A stretch of 64,000 nt of DNA from Pseudomonadota bacterium (GTDB lineage Bacteria > Pseudomonadota > Gammaproteobacteria > UBA5335). This document shows positions 55,126-63,902 of this stretch, in pieces. Each line of letters opens with the position of its first letter. The stretch's first letter is position 1. The stretch covers positions 38,074 through 102,073 of the forward strand of contig JAXHTV010000007.1 of NCBI GenBank assembly GCA_034189865.1. Reading direction: 5' to 3'. Both the position numbers and the translations under genes were made by a program. Under the pieces are notes generated by a model, which ran no database searches, had not been told where the DNA came from, and worked only from the letters and a program-made list of their open reading frames with translations.

Positions 55126-55633
55126 TGACGACGAGACGTTCAGTCGTATTCTGGCGCGGGTCTTGAGACGACGAGGCTTTGAAGTGACCTGCGCCAGCGA
55201 CAGCGCCGAAGCGTTAACACAGGCCCAAGCATCTGTGCCATCGCATGCTATCGTCGATCTGCGCCTCGGGGATCAAGAATCGGGCTTGCAACTGATACCG
55301 GCGCTGCGAAAGCTCAACCCCGCGATGCGCATCGTGATTCTGACCGGCTACGCGAGCATCGCTACGGCCATCGATGCCGTCAAACTGGGCGCCACGTATT
55401 ACTTGCCCAAACCGGTGGATGCCGATGCCATCATCGACGCTTTCGGGCGGGAAACGCCGGATCCCACACAAGATGTCGAAAGCACGCCGTTGTCCGTTCG
55501 CCGACTTGAGTGGGAACATATTCAGCGGGTTTTGAACGAACACAATGGCAACGTTTCGGCGGCCGCCCGAAGTTTGAACATGCACCGCCGAACATTACAA
55601 CGAAAGCTCGCGAAACACGCCGTGAAACGATAA
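55082..55633 (+). CDS. regA: Response regulator RegA/PrrA/ActR
   Basis: DNA-binding partner of RegB (183 aa). The receiver domain has acidic residues D15-D17, phosphorylation site D59 in VDLRLG, T88 in ILTGYAS and K110 in LPKPVD. After a Pro-containing linker the C-terminal Fis-type helix-turn-helix is NGNVSAAARSLNMHRRTLQRKL (about 156-176), nearly invariant in RegA proteins across classes. ATG 55082 lies inside the 3' end of regB, implying coupled translation. It converges on phoU with 75 bases between, where no terminator is evident. Confidence 0.95.
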   Translation: MSEMTTSQHNLLLVDDDETFSRILARVLRRRGFEVTCASDSAEALTQAQASVPSHAIVDLRLGDQESGLQLIPALRKLNPAMRIVILTGYASIATAIDAVKLGATYYLPKPVDADAIIDAFGRETPDPTQDVESTPLSVRRLEWEHIQRVLNEHNGNVSAAARSLNMHRRTLQRKLAKHAVKR

Positions 55634-55708
55634 GCCGTATGGCACTTATGGCAATCGGCATCGGACAGTGAAGACCGGCCGTATCGCAACCCGAGCAGTG
55701 TGGGCGTT

Positions 55709-56440
55709 TTAGGAAGAGACAGGAGGTGGGTTGTCGTGGTGGCGAACGTCCTGTCCTTCCACCATATAAATCACATATTCCGCCAAATTCTTGGCGTGAT
55801 CGCCGATACGCTCCAACGCTTTAAGAATCAAAGTAATAGTAACAACGTGACCGACGTTGCGTGCATCTTCCATCACGAAAGTCGTTAGACGACGTAAACT
55901 GGACTGGAATTCCTCATCCAGATTCTGCTCGCTGTTTACCAACCGTGCTGCCCGGGACACACTGAGAGAATCCAGCACGTCTAGCGCTTCTTGCAACATA
56001 TCGCGGGCGACTTTGCCGACGATATGGGCATCTCGAATCAACATATCACTCGGACCGTTGTTGCCCTCTGGGTAAAGATCTCCGCCAAGAATGGCGACCT
56101 TTGCCGCCTCGTCACCGATCCGCTCCAAATCGGCGACCGCTTTGGAAAAGGCGATGATCACCCTCAGATCTTTGGCCACCGGGCCACGTCGGGCAATGAC
56201 ATGGGCGATTTGCTCATCGAGCTTGACTTCCAAGGCGTCGACTTGGTTCTCGCGCGATTTCACCTCGTCGACCATTCCATCGTCGTGATGACGAAGCGCT
56301 TGCAGCGCCAGACGCACTTGGTCGAGGACCAACCCGCCCATCTCCAACACCGTCATATGAAGATGGTTGAGCTCCCCGTCGTAGCGACGAACCGTATGAC
56401 CTTCCAAGTCTCTACCCGCCAATTCTTGATCCCGTTTCAT
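55709..56440 (-). CDS. phoU: Phosphate-specific transport accessory protein PhoU
   Basis: A negative modulator of PhoR/PhoB signalling and Pst activity (243 aa; two three-helix bundles). The metal-binding-type motifs appear as ERIGDEAAKVA in the first half and ERIGDHAKNLAEYVIYM near the end. It closes the pstS-pstC-pstA-pstB-phoU operon, 28 bases after pstB. Confidence 0.97.
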   Translation of the reverse strand: MKRDQELAGRDLEGHTVRRYDGELNHLHMTVLEMGGLVLDQVRLALQALRHHDDGMVDEVKSRENQVDALEVKLDEQIAHVIARRGPVAKDLRVIIAFSKAVADLERIGDEAAKVAILGGDLYPEGNNGPSDMLIRDAHIVGKVARDMLQEALDVLDSLSVSRAARLVNSEQNLDEEFQSSLRRLTTFVMEDARNVGHVVTITLILKALERIGDHAKNLAEYVIYMVEGQDVRHHDNPPPVSS

Positions 56441-56468
56441 CCCGCAACCCTAAGCGCGTCACGTTTCC

Positions 56469-57356
56469 CTAGCCGAAGCGACCGGTAATGTAATCCTCGG
56501 TCAACTCGTGCCTAGGGTTGGTGAAAATCTGATCGGTGCTGCCAATTTCGATCAAATCGCCCAAATGGAAATAAGCCGTTCGCTGAGAAACCCGGGCGGC
56601 CTGCTGCATGGAATGCGTGACGATGCAAATGGAATAGTGCTCGCGCAGTTCGTCAATTAACTCTTCCACCTTCGCAGTGGAAATGGGATCGAGGGCGGAG
56701 CACGGTTCGTCCATCAAAATCACCTCCGGCTGTACCGCAATGGTCCGCGCGATGCACAGACGTTGCTGTTGACCACCGGACAGGCCGGTACCGGGTTGAT
56801 CGAGCCGGTCTTTAACCTCGTCCCACAAACCGGCGCGCTTCAAACTCGCTTCCACAAGATCGTTCAACTCCGAACGATTTCGGGCCAAACCGTGAATACG
56901 AGGGCCGAATGCGACGTTTTCCCAAATCGACTTCGGAAAAGGATTGGGCTTTTGGAAGACCATGCTCACTTGGGCACGCAGCGGCACCACGTCAATGGCC
57001 GAACCGTTGATGTCCTCCCCGTCCATCATGATCTGGCCGGTGACCCGACAGCCGTCGATGGTGTCGTTCATTCGATTCAGGCACCGCAAAAATGTCGACT
57101 TGCCGCAGCCCGAAGGTCCGATCATCGCCAGGACTTCATTCTTGCCGACATCCAGGTTGACGTGCTTGATCGCATGGTTTTGGGCGTAAAAGACGTTCAC
57201 ATCGTCACAGCGAATGCGCGGACTTCCCACGCGCGACTCCCCGATCGTCTCGCGAACATCACGCCGTATCGTCGCGGTGTGCCCCATGTTCACCGCATCG
57301 TTCACTCGGTTTTCGTCACTCACTACACCAAAGCCCTTTTCAGTGATCGTTTCCAT
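56469..57356 (-). CDS. pstB: Phosphate ABC transporter ATP-binding protein
   Basis: ATPase of the Pst phosphate importer (295 aa). After an extra N-terminal stretch of about 45 residues, the Walker A is GPSGCGKST, followed by LRCLNRMND, the signature [13 protein letters not shown], and Walker [17 protein letters not shown]. The switch His is in [10 protein letters not shown]. The N-terminal extension (about 35 residues longer than E. coli) has no known function. ATG 57356 lies 31 bases after pstA. Confidence 0.97.
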   Translation of the reverse strand: METITEKGFGVVSDENRVNDAVNMGHTATIRRDVRETIGESRVGSPRIRCDDVNVFYAQNHAIKHVNLDVGKNEVLAMIGPSGCGKSTFLRCLNRMNDTIDGCRVTGQIMMDGEDINGSAIDVVPLRAQVSMVFQKPNPFPKSIWENVAFGPRIHGLARNRSELNDLVEASLKRAGLWDEVKDRLDQPGTGLSGGQQQRLCIARTIAVQPEVILMDEPCSALDPISTAKVEELIDELREHYSICIVTHSMQQAARVSQRTAYFHLGDLIEIGSTDQIFTNPRHELTEDYITGRFG

Positions 57357-57387
57357 CTCGCAACCCCACAAAAGATGGTAATGATTC

Positions 57388-58707
57388 TCACCACCGTCGC
57401 TCGAAGCGTCGACGCATCAAAACCGCGGCAAAATTCATCAATGCCAAAAAGACGAGAAGTACCAGAATCGCACCGGAGGTGCGTTCGACGAAAGCTCGTT
57501 CAGGACTATCCGCCCAAAGAAAAATCTGCACCGGAAGCGCTGTTGACGGATCAAACGCGTTCGATGGGACGTCAACGATAAAAGCCACCATCCCGATCAT
57601 CAAAAGAGGAGCCGTTTCCCCAAGCGCTTGCGCCATTCCGATGATCGTTCCGGTGAGCATGCCCGGCATGGCCAGCGGCAACACATGATAAGTCACGGTT
57701 TGTAGAGGCGAAGCGCCAATCCCCAAGGCGGCCTCCCGAATCGAAGGCGGTACTGCTTTCAGTGCAGCCCGACTGGCGATAATGATCGTGGGTAAGGTCA
57801 TGAGGGTCAAGACCAATCCGCCTACCAGGGGCGCCGAGCGCGGCAAGCCAAAGAAATTGATGAACACCGCCAAACCCAGTAAACCGAACACGATCGAAGG
57901 CACGGCAGCCAAGTTATTGATATTCACCTCAATCAGATCAGTAATCCGATTACGTGGCGCGAACTCTTCAAGATAAACCGCTGCCGCGACGCCCAACGGG
58001 AAGGACAGAAGCAACGTCACCGTCAAGGTGAAGAATGACCCTGCCGCCGCACCCCAAATACCCGCCAACTCCGGATCACGGGAATCGCCGGCGGTGAAGA
58101 ACGTGGTGTTAAACCGAGTGGTCAACCGTCCCTCTTCGGCCAGTTGGTCCACCCAAGCCAACTGATTATCTTTGATACGCCGTTCCGACTCAGGCAGCGC
58201 GCGATCGATATGCCCCTTGTTCAACATGTCGATTTCGTCGTCCGCCGGCACCCATAGACTGATGGTTTGCCCCACCAGCGAGGGATCTTCCATGACGCGA
58301 TCACGCAACTGGAACGCCGCTCCCGAACTGACCAAGTCGTAGAGCTTGCGCTTTTCGGCCCGGCTGGTGACATCGGGGAAGTCTTCCCGCAAGGATTGTT
58401 TAATCAAGCCGCCGAAATCGGCGCGACCCAACGTTTCACGGTCCATCTGACCATCCGGCGCGATCACGGCCGGATCCAGCGCGACATCGATTTTGAGGTA
58501 AGTCTGAAAGAAGGCCGTATAGCCGCTAAGAAAAATGCTGATGAACAACATCGCGACGAACGAGATGCCCAGAATAATCGCGGCCAAACTCACCCATTGA
58601 AAGCGCTTTTCTCTGGCGCGCCGTTTCTTCATCCCGGCGCGAATGATGTCAATCGGGCGTTGTCCGGCTGATACGCCAGGACCCGTCACAGTGGTTGAAC
58701 TATTCAT
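57388..58707 (-). CDS. pstA: Phosphate ABC transporter permease PstA (long form)
   Basis: Inner-membrane permease (439 aa, against about 296 in E. coli). The first helix (about 44-66) is followed by some 160 periplasmic residues before the MetI-like core. The core shows [19 protein letters not shown] and the EAA-loop [27 protein letters not shown] 58707 has AGGGAG upstream and overlaps pstC by eight bases. Long PstA and PstC forms occur in several marine and sulfur-oxidising Gammaproteobacteria; the extra domain may contact PstS. Confidence 0.93.
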   Translation of the reverse strand: MNSSTTVTGPGVSAGQRPIDIIRAGMKKRRAREKRFQWVSLAAIILGISFVAMLFISIFLSGYTAFFQTYLKIDVALDPAVIAPDGQMDRETLGRADFGGLIKQSLREDFPDVTSRAEKRKLYDLVSSGAAFQLRDRVMEDPSLVGQTISLWVPADDEIDMLNKGHIDRALPESERRIKDNQLAWVDQLAEEGRLTTRFNTTFFTAGDSRDPELAGIWGAAAGSFFTLTVTLLLSFPLGVAAAVYLEEFAPRNRITDLIEVNINNLAAVPSIVFGLLGLAVFINFFGLPRSAPLVGGLVLTLMTLPTIIIASRAALKAVPPSIREAALGIGASPLQTVTYHVLPLAMPGMLTGTIIGMAQALGETAPLLMIGMVAFIVDVPSNAFDPSTALPVQIFLWADSPERAFVERTSGAILVLLVFLALMNFAAVLMRRRFERRW

Positions 58708-60082
58708 ATTGCTCCCTGTAGCGACGAACAACCTGAAGGGCAATCACGTTTAGCACCAGCGTCACCAAAAACAACACCAAACCCAGCGCAAAAGCCGCCA
58801 GGGTTTTGGGACTGTCGAATTCTTGGTCTCCCACAAGCAGGGTCACGATCTGCACGGTCACCGTGGTCACAGCTTCCAGGGGGTTGACCGTCAGATTGGC
58901 CGCCAGTCCCGCCGCCATCACGACGATCATGGTCTCGCCGATCGCTCGCGAGACTGCAAGCAATACCCCACCGACAATACCGGGCAAGGCAGCGGGAAAT
59001 ACCACCCGCATGATCGTCTCCGATCGGGTTGCCCCCAAACCGTAGGCGCCGTCTCGGAGCGATTGAGGCACCGCGTTGATCACATCATCGGAAAGAGAAG
59101 ACACGAACGGGATGATCATGACCCCCATGACCATGCCCGCGGCCAACGCGCTTTCGGATGCCACATCGAGCCCAATGGATGTACCCAGTTCACGGATCAG
59201 CGGGGCAACGGTCAACGCTGCGAAAAAACCGTAGACCACGGTGGGGATTCCGGCGAGCACCTCGAGCAACGGCTTGGCCACGGCACGAAACCGCGCTCCG
59301 GCGTATTCCGACAAATAGAATGCCGACAATAAACCGATGGGTACCGCCACCGTCATGGCGATGGCCGAGATCATCATCGTGCCAGCGAACAGTGGGATTG
59401 CACCGAAACTGCCCGAAGAACCCACTTGATCGGCACGAATTGCAGTCTGCGGGCTCCATTTCAGGCCGAACAGAAACTCTGTGGCCGGCACCGACCGAAA
59501 AAACCGGAGGGATTCAAACAAAACCGAAAACACGATCCCGACGGTGGTCAAAATTGCGATACTGGAACAGACGATCAAACCGATCATGACCGCGCGTTCC
59601 ACGGCGTTGCGGGCCCGCTGGTGGGGCTTGATACGGGTCAGCGTAAAGGCCGCGCCGCCCATGGCCACGGCCAACGCCACACCGGCGAGCATCACCTGGC
59701 TCATGGATTTGAGTGCGAGGTAACGATTAGCCGCTTCGACAATGGCGGGCTCCGCCTCACCGGACACGATGTTTCCACTGGCCAGATTTTTAATGTCGTT
59801 GACCACAAGATTCAGCCGATCCGGACCCAGGGCCCGATAAGACTCCGGAAGATCGGCAATCACCATCTGGATAATCAAGCTGGAATCCAGAACCGTCCAA
59901 AGACCAAGCAGCAACAGGGCCGGCACCCCGCACCAAATGGCGGCGTAGATTCCATAGTAGCCTGGGAGTGAATGCAGCTTACGGATCTTGCCCTGCGCCA
60001 CGGCGAATGCCCGCTGACGCCCGACAAAATAGGCCCCAGAACTCAGCAGGAGAAGCACCAAAACTAGTACGTAACTGTTCAT
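58700..60082 (-). CDS. pstC: Phosphate ABC transporter permease PstC (long form)
   Basis: Partner permease (460 aa, against about 319 in E. coli). Two N-terminal helices flank an extra-membrane region (about 60-125), then the MetI-like core begins near residue 190. Core segments are EVLAGIPTVVYGFFA and the EAA loop GAYGLGATRSETIMRVVFPAALPG. ATG 60082 gives the hydrophobic N-terminus MNSYVLVLVLLLL. It lies 100 bases after pstS. Confidence 0.93.
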   Translation of the reverse strand: MNSYVLVLVLLLLSSGAYFVGRQRAFAVAQGKIRKLHSLPGYYGIYAAIWCGVPALLLLGLWTVLDSSLIIQMVIADLPESYRALGPDRLNLVVNDIKNLASGNIVSGEAEPAIVEAANRYLALKSMSQVMLAGVALAVAMGGAAFTLTRIKPHQRARNAVERAVMIGLIVCSSIAILTTVGIVFSVLFESLRFFRSVPATEFLFGLKWSPQTAIRADQVGSSGSFGAIPLFAGTMMISAIAMTVAVPIGLLSAFYLSEYAGARFRAVAKPLLEVLAGIPTVVYGFFAALTVAPLIRELGTSIGLDVASESALAAGMVMGVMIIPFVSSLSDDVINAVPQSLRDGAYGLGATRSETIMRVVFPAALPGIVGGVLLAVSRAIGETMIVVMAAGLAANLTVNPLEAVTTVTVQIVTLLVGDQEFDSPKTLAAFALGLVLFLVTLVLNVIALQVVRRYREQYE

Positions 60083-60182
60083 GATCGCTCGAATTTGTCG
60101 GGTTCTTCGAGAAGCGGCGAACGGTGACCGCAAGAAGCAGCCACCGTTCGCTCAGTCGTACATCAAACGCGCTGCACGCCGC

Positions 60183-61229
60183 TTACATGGGAAGCGGGTT
60201 CAACTCCTTGACGTCATTGGCGACTTTTTTGCGCTCATCCATCGGCAGCGGAATCAATCCGCGATCCGAGAGATAGCCTTCGTCGCCCCAGGCCTTGTTG
60301 CTGGTGAACTCGGCCAAGTACTCGCGCATACCCGGAATCACGCCCACGTGTGCCTTCTTGACATAGAAGAACAGCGGACGAGAAATGGGATAGCTTCCGT
60401 CGGCGATAGATTCAAAGGTCGGCTTCACGCCACCCACCGCGGCCGCTTGGACCTTGTCACGGTTCTGGTCGAGGAAGCTGAACCCGAATACACCGAATGC
60501 CGCCGGATTGGCGTTGAGCTTTTGGACGATCAGGTTATCGTTTTCACCGGCTTCCACATAGGCGCCGTCTTCACGGACCGTGTGGCAAACGCTCTTGTAG
60601 GCTTTCTTGTCTTTCTTCTTCATCGCCTTAATCCAATCGAACTTCTTGCAGCCACCTTCCAGCGCCAGCTCGGCAAAAGCGTCGCGTGTACCGGAAGTCG
60701 GGGGCGGACCCAAGACTTCGATCTTGGCGTTCGGCAGACTGGAATCGATTTCGTTCCACGTCTTGTAAGGATTGGGCACAAGTTTTTCAGCGCCGCTGGG
60801 ATCGGGAACGTCCTTCGCCAGGGCCAGGAAGACGTGCTTCAGTTCGAAGGCGACCGGCTTCGCCTTGGTCGAGTTGGCCATGGCGATGCCGTCATAGCCG
60901 ATTTTCACTTCGACGATTTCTTTCACGCCGTTTTTGGCGCACATCTCTTTTTCGGAACCTTTGATGGCCCGCGAAGCATTGGTGATGTCCGGATGCTCGA
61001 CACCCACACCCGCGCAGAAAAGTTTCAGGCCGCCGCCGGATCCCGTGGATTCGATTTTCGGCGTCTTGAATTTTGTGGTTTTACCGAATTGTTCAGCGAC
61101 AACCGTAGCAAACGGATAAACCGTGGAGGAACCTACGATACTGATATAGTCCCGCGCGACATCGGCGTGTGCCGAACCGGCGACCGCGGCAGACAACGCA
61201 GCGGCGAGGACAGCGGACTTCTTAAACAT
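60183..61229 (-). CDS. pstS: Phosphate-binding periplasmic protein PstS
   Basis: Captures inorganic phosphate for PstCAB (348 aa). A signal peptide ends near AGSAHA. Phosphate-contacting loops are canonical: IVGSSTVYPF, STGSGGG, NASRAIK and PPPTSGTRDAF. ATG 61229 has GGAGG four bases upstream. It heads pstSCAB-phoU and has a Pho box at 61395-61412. Confidence 0.97.
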   Translation of the reverse strand: MFKKSAVLAAALSAAVAGSAHADVARDYISIVGSSTVYPFATVVAEQFGKTTKFKTPKIESTGSGGGLKLFCAGVGVEHPDITNASRAIKGSEKEMCAKNGVKEIVEVKIGYDGIAMANSTKAKPVAFELKHVFLALAKDVPDPSGAEKLVPNPYKTWNEIDSSLPNAKIEVLGPPPTSGTRDAFAELALEGGCKKFDWIKAMKKKDKKAYKSVCHTVREDGAYVEAGENDNLIVQKLNANPAAFGVFGFSFLDQNRDKVQAAAVGGVKPTFESIADGSYPISRPLFFYVKKAHVGVIPGMREYLAEFTSNKAWGDEGYLSDRGLIPLPMDERKKVANDVKELNPLPM

Positions 61230-61394
61230 ATAACCTCCGTGCTCCTTGACGACTTCGAATTAGTGGAAGTGGAGTTTGAAGCCGCGATTGCAGACTCCGA
61301 ATTCAGGTCGGCCCAACCCCAAATTACGCCGACCCTTCCCCCGCACCGAACGGCTCCTCGGCTTTCTCGGGTGGGACATAAATAGCTCAATAAG

Positions 61395-61412
61395 ATGACA
61401 ATTCTGTGACGG
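61395..61412 (-). promoter_or_regulatory. Pho box of pstSCAB-phoU
   Basis: Minus strand CCGTCAC-AGAA-TTGTCAT is a 7-4-7 direct repeat matching the PhoB box (CTGTCAT twice) with the spacing PhoB requires. Exactly ten bases downstream is TATTTAT, a -10-like sequence, as in known Pho promoters. Transcription would begin near 61375, leaving a leader of about 145 bases. Confidence 0.8.
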
Positions 61413-61555
61413 CAATCAGTTCACAGACCGCCAAATGCGCCATCACCCTGTGCCTACGCTGATCGCCTGACGAACGCAAGACATTGAAATAAAGAAACAA
61501 CAACCCCCAATCGCCCGCTCCTGAGCCGCAAGCGGTAGGGCCGAAGACCCACGCC
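61413..61555. other. Centre of the pstS / pstS-paralogue divergent region
   Basis: 143 bases between the two outward-facing Pho boxes. I see no gene, tRNA or terminator in it. Together with the two boxes and leaders it makes up the 440-base divergent control region. Confidence 0.5.
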
Positions 61556-61573
61556 CTGTCACCGAACCGTCAC
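61556..61573 (+). promoter_or_regulatory. Pho box of the diverged pstS paralogue
   Basis: Plus strand CTGTCAC-CGAA-CCGTCAC is again a 7-4-7 direct repeat close to the PhoB consensus. Ten bases downstream lies TAGCTT (61584-61589), a weak -10. The predicted leader is about 75 bases. Confidence 0.75.
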
Positions 61574-61669
61574 GCACCATTGCTAGCTTGCCCAAAGTGA
61601 TCACCCTGATTTCGGTAGGTTCGCGCATCGAAATGCCGCGGTATCAAAATCATCAAGGACCCATTCGTC

Positions 61670-62704
61670 ATGACTTGGCGCATTTTCGCCTTACTCTATG
61701 CTCTCGCCGTAGCCAACCCACTGCACGCAACCGCTCGTGACCACATCGAAATTGTGGGCACCGGGGCAGCCCTCGATATCGTCCAAGCCGTATCGACGCG
61801 CTTTGCCGGTCACACGGATCATCCAGCCCCCCGTTTCCAAATGACCGGCACCGGTATGGGTTTCGACGCATTCTGTCGAGGCATCGGTTTCGAACACCCG
61901 GATTTGATGATCAGCAGCCGTCGAATACAGCCGGGCGAACTTGATACCTGCCTTCGCAATGGAGTTCACGAAATTAGCGAAATCGAAATCGCCCGCGACG
62001 CGTTGGTCTTGATTGGTGGGGCTCATACGATCAGCACCAACTTTAGCCGCACCCAGCTATTCACCGCGTTGGCTGAAGCAGTACCACAAAAAAACCAATG
62101 GGTGAGTAATCCGGCGACCCATTGGAACGACATCGATCCCGAGCTCGACATAGGGGCCATCAAAATCATGGGCCCACCGCCCGGATCTCCGGCGGAATAT
62201 CAGTTTCTCGAATCGTTGATGGCGCCAGGGTGTTTCGCTCACCGCCTGATTTCAGGTCTGTCCGAAGCCGAGCGTTATGAAGCGTGCCGTACGACACGGC
62301 AAGGCCCGGCATACCGGCCCGGTGGCCGCACGGAGGCCGATATCGTGGAATGGTTGACGGCAAACCCCGATGGCCTCGCCTTAGTCAGCTACTCCGCCTA
62401 CCGCACCGCCTCGCACCAGGACTTTGTCCTGCAAAGAATCGATGGCAGTTTACCGACCGCCGAAACTATCGGAAATGGCCAATACCCACTGATACGCCCC
62501 ACACTGATTTACGTCAAAAAACGCCACGTGGAATCCGTACCGGGTTTGCAGGCCCTACTCTACGCGCTAACCGGCGAGGTCGCGCTGGGGCCGGAAGGAT
62601 ATTTATCCCAAACGGGACTTCTTCCACTGGATGACATCGGCCGCAACCGGGCGCGTGACATCGCCATTGGATTGATCCCACTGCGTCACGATCGGACACG
62701 CTGA
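61670..62704 (+). CDS. Diverged PstS-like periplasmic binding protein
   Basis: A 344-aa exported protein that aligns end to end with the neighbouring PstS (ARDHIEIVG against ARDYISIVG; a shared GYLS..GLIPL-type C-terminus). Signal peptide is about 20 residues (ends PLHA). The ligand loops have changed: SSTVYPF is GAALDI, STGSGGG is MTGTGMG, and SGTRDAF is GSPAEYQF. Arg in the SR motif (SSRRIQ) and the Asp of RDAL are kept. It may bind another ligand or act as a sensor or decoy. A weak AAGGA lies ten bases before the ATG. It is divergent from pstS under its own Pho box, suggesting an old duplication. Confidence 0.85.
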   Translation: MTWRIFALLYALAVANPLHATARDHIEIVGTGAALDIVQAVSTRFAGHTDHPAPRFQMTGTGMGFDAFCRGIGFEHPDLMISSRRIQPGELDTCLRNGVHEISEIEIARDALVLIGGAHTISTNFSRTQLFTALAEAVPQKNQWVSNPATHWNDIDPELDIGAIKIMGPPPGSPAEYQFLESLMAPGCFAHRLISGLSEAERYEACRTTRQGPAYRPGGRTEADIVEWLTANPDGLALVSYSAYRTASHQDFVLQRIDGSLPTAETIGNGQYPLIRPTLIYVKKRHVESVPGLQALLYALTGEVALGPEGYLSQTGLLPLDDIGRNRARDIAIGLIPLRHDRTR

Positions 62705-62706
62705 TC

Positions 62707-62732
62707 AGCCCCCCCAGCGAAACGCCGGGGGG
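62707..62732. terminator. GC-rich hairpin between convergent genes
   Basis: GCCCCCCC and GGGGGGGC pair, with an inner GCG-AAA-CGC, directly after the pstS-paralogue stop and ten bases before the stop of the convergent gene. Strong stem without a T-run; probably a bidirectional terminator. Confidence 0.6.
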
Positions 62733-62741
62733 GCACACCAA

Positions 62742-63299
62742 TCAGTCGCCGGATCCCTCTTCATCAGTTGCCAGCAGAGGAACGCCCGGTTGTAGCTCCG
62801 TTCGATAACGCTGCGCGTTTTGAACGTAGTGCTGGGCGCTCATCTTGAGCATTTGAATCTCCGGCGGCATGAGCTCGCGCACCACTTTACCCGGCGACCC
62901 CATCACCAACGACCCATCGGGGATCTTCTTGCCTTCCGGAATCAGGGTATTGGCACCGATCAGGCAGTTCTTGCCGATCACGGCTCGATTGAGAATGACG
63001 GCATTGATGCCGATCAAGCTATTCTCCCCCACGGTACAACCGTGCAGCATCACCTTGTGCCCGATCGTCACGTTGGGACCAATCGTGAGTTTGATACCGG
63101 GGTCGGTGTGCAAAACCGAACCGTCTTGAACGTTGCTGTTCTCGCCAATGGTAATCAGGTCGTTGTCTCCGCGAACCACCGCGTTGAACCAAATACTGGC
63201 GTTGTTTTCCAAAACCACCGAACCAATCACCACCGCACTGTCGGCGATAAAATACTCGCCGCGGCAGGTCACCTGACGCTGACCAATGGAATAGATCAT
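62742..63299 (-). CDS. Gamma-carbonic-anhydrase family hexapeptide protein (YrdA-like)
   Basis: A 185-aa left-handed beta-helix protein. Consecutive hexapeptide repeats run from about residue 20 to 150. The three zinc-ligand His positions are kept (LHTD, then GHKVMLHGC), as are the RGDN and NVQDGSVLH motifs. Relatives are often only weakly active carbonic anhydrases or of unknown function. The ATG at 63299 has GGAGGAGGG six bases upstream; the open frame extends 28 codons further without conservation. No operon partner. Confidence 0.9.
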   Translation of the reverse strand: MIYSIGQRQVTCRGEYFIADSAVVIGSVVLENNASIWFNAVVRGDNDLITIGENSNVQDGSVLHTDPGIKLTIGPNVTIGHKVMLHGCTVGENSLIGINAVILNRAVIGKNCLIGANTLIPEGKKIPDGSLVMGSPGKVVRELMPPEIQMLKMSAQHYVQNAQRYRTELQPGVPLLATDEEGSGD

Positions 63300-63461
63300 C
63301 TTTTTCCCTCCTCCATGAGACCGCCGCGCCGACCGACGCGCGATCATATCCGGCCCGGCCACCAAATCGCTCGAATTCCCCAACGCCCAAACGATAAACC
63401 TTAATGCGCCTGCTTGGAAATCCCAGCCAAGGCAGCCTATCGGTTGACAGCCCCCCGTGGC

Positions 63462-63481
63462 TCCGTCAGAATTCTGACGGA
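63462..63481. promoter_or_regulatory. Perfect 20-base palindrome
   Basis: TCCGTCAGAATTCTGACGGA is its own reverse complement. It lies between the divergent carbonic-anhydrase-like gene and the last gene, about 110 bases before the predicted plus-strand -35. A dimeric repressor operator or a dispersed repeat are both possible; no known consensus was matched. Confidence 0.45.
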
Positions 63482-63683
63482 TTCAGGTAACAATCACTCA
63501 ACTTCCCAATTACCAGATCGTGGTAACGGAACGTGGCCGAGCCGAAGCCATTAAGGCCAAGCTGGTAAACGAAGAGAGTGAGGAAGCAATTGATTTGTCA
63601 TGCCGAATCGCTATAGTTACCTGGATCAGGTGATTACGACATCCTGCCGATGTTTGTGTCGCCAGAAAACATACCCAAATAAT

Positions 63684-63857
63684 CCCGCCTTCCCCAACAC
63701 GCATCGTTTGGGGGATACCAAGCGGGAAGCCCACGGCAAAACCGTCGGGCGGCATCAGCGACATTGCGAGAGCGAGAGGAAAGGACTTGGCGCCCTTAAA
63801 GGATTAGCCTGCGCCAAGTCCGAAGGTTCGCGTGTGCAACACGCGCACCTTTTGGTG
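63684..63857 (+). ncRNA. Structured 5' leader of the last gene (candidate cis-regulatory RNA)
   Basis: Four successive hairpins can be drawn. First, CCCGC..CCCCAA with TTGGGG..GCGGG (63684-63726). Second, GACTTGGCGC (63784-63793) with GCGCCAAGTC (63811-63820), a perfect 10-base-pair stem. Third, CGCGTGT-GCA-ACACGCG (63829-63845). Fourth, CACC-TTTT-GGTG (63846-63857), directly adjoining. An AGGAG ribosome site follows at about 63893. It does not fit any riboswitch class I can recall. Confidence 0.4.
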
Positions 63858-63902
63858 TTACTCAGTACAAACAACCGCCTTTTGACCTTATTAGGAGTAA
63901 AA

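Larger units (their letters stand above)
63300..63902. other. 603-base non-coding region with many inverted repeats
   Basis: No credible complete gene. It holds a 20-base palindrome (63462-63481), a possible sigma70 promoter on the plus strand (TTGATT 63590-63595, 16 bases, TATAGT 63612-63617), ACCTG-GAT-CAGGT just after the -10 (63619-63631), and a series of hairpins leading to the final gene. Short open stretches around 63484-63690 look faintly coding but lack a start and are interrupted. Confidence 0.5.

Noticed and set aside
61443..61628. Small minus-strand open frame between the two pstS-type genes
   Set aside because: No ribosome site, no family features, and it covers a Pho box.
63784..63857. 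Known riboswitch (cyclic di-GMP, cobalamin, TPP, glycine, SAH)
   Set aside because: The conserved core bases of these classes are absent; only generic hairpins are visible.
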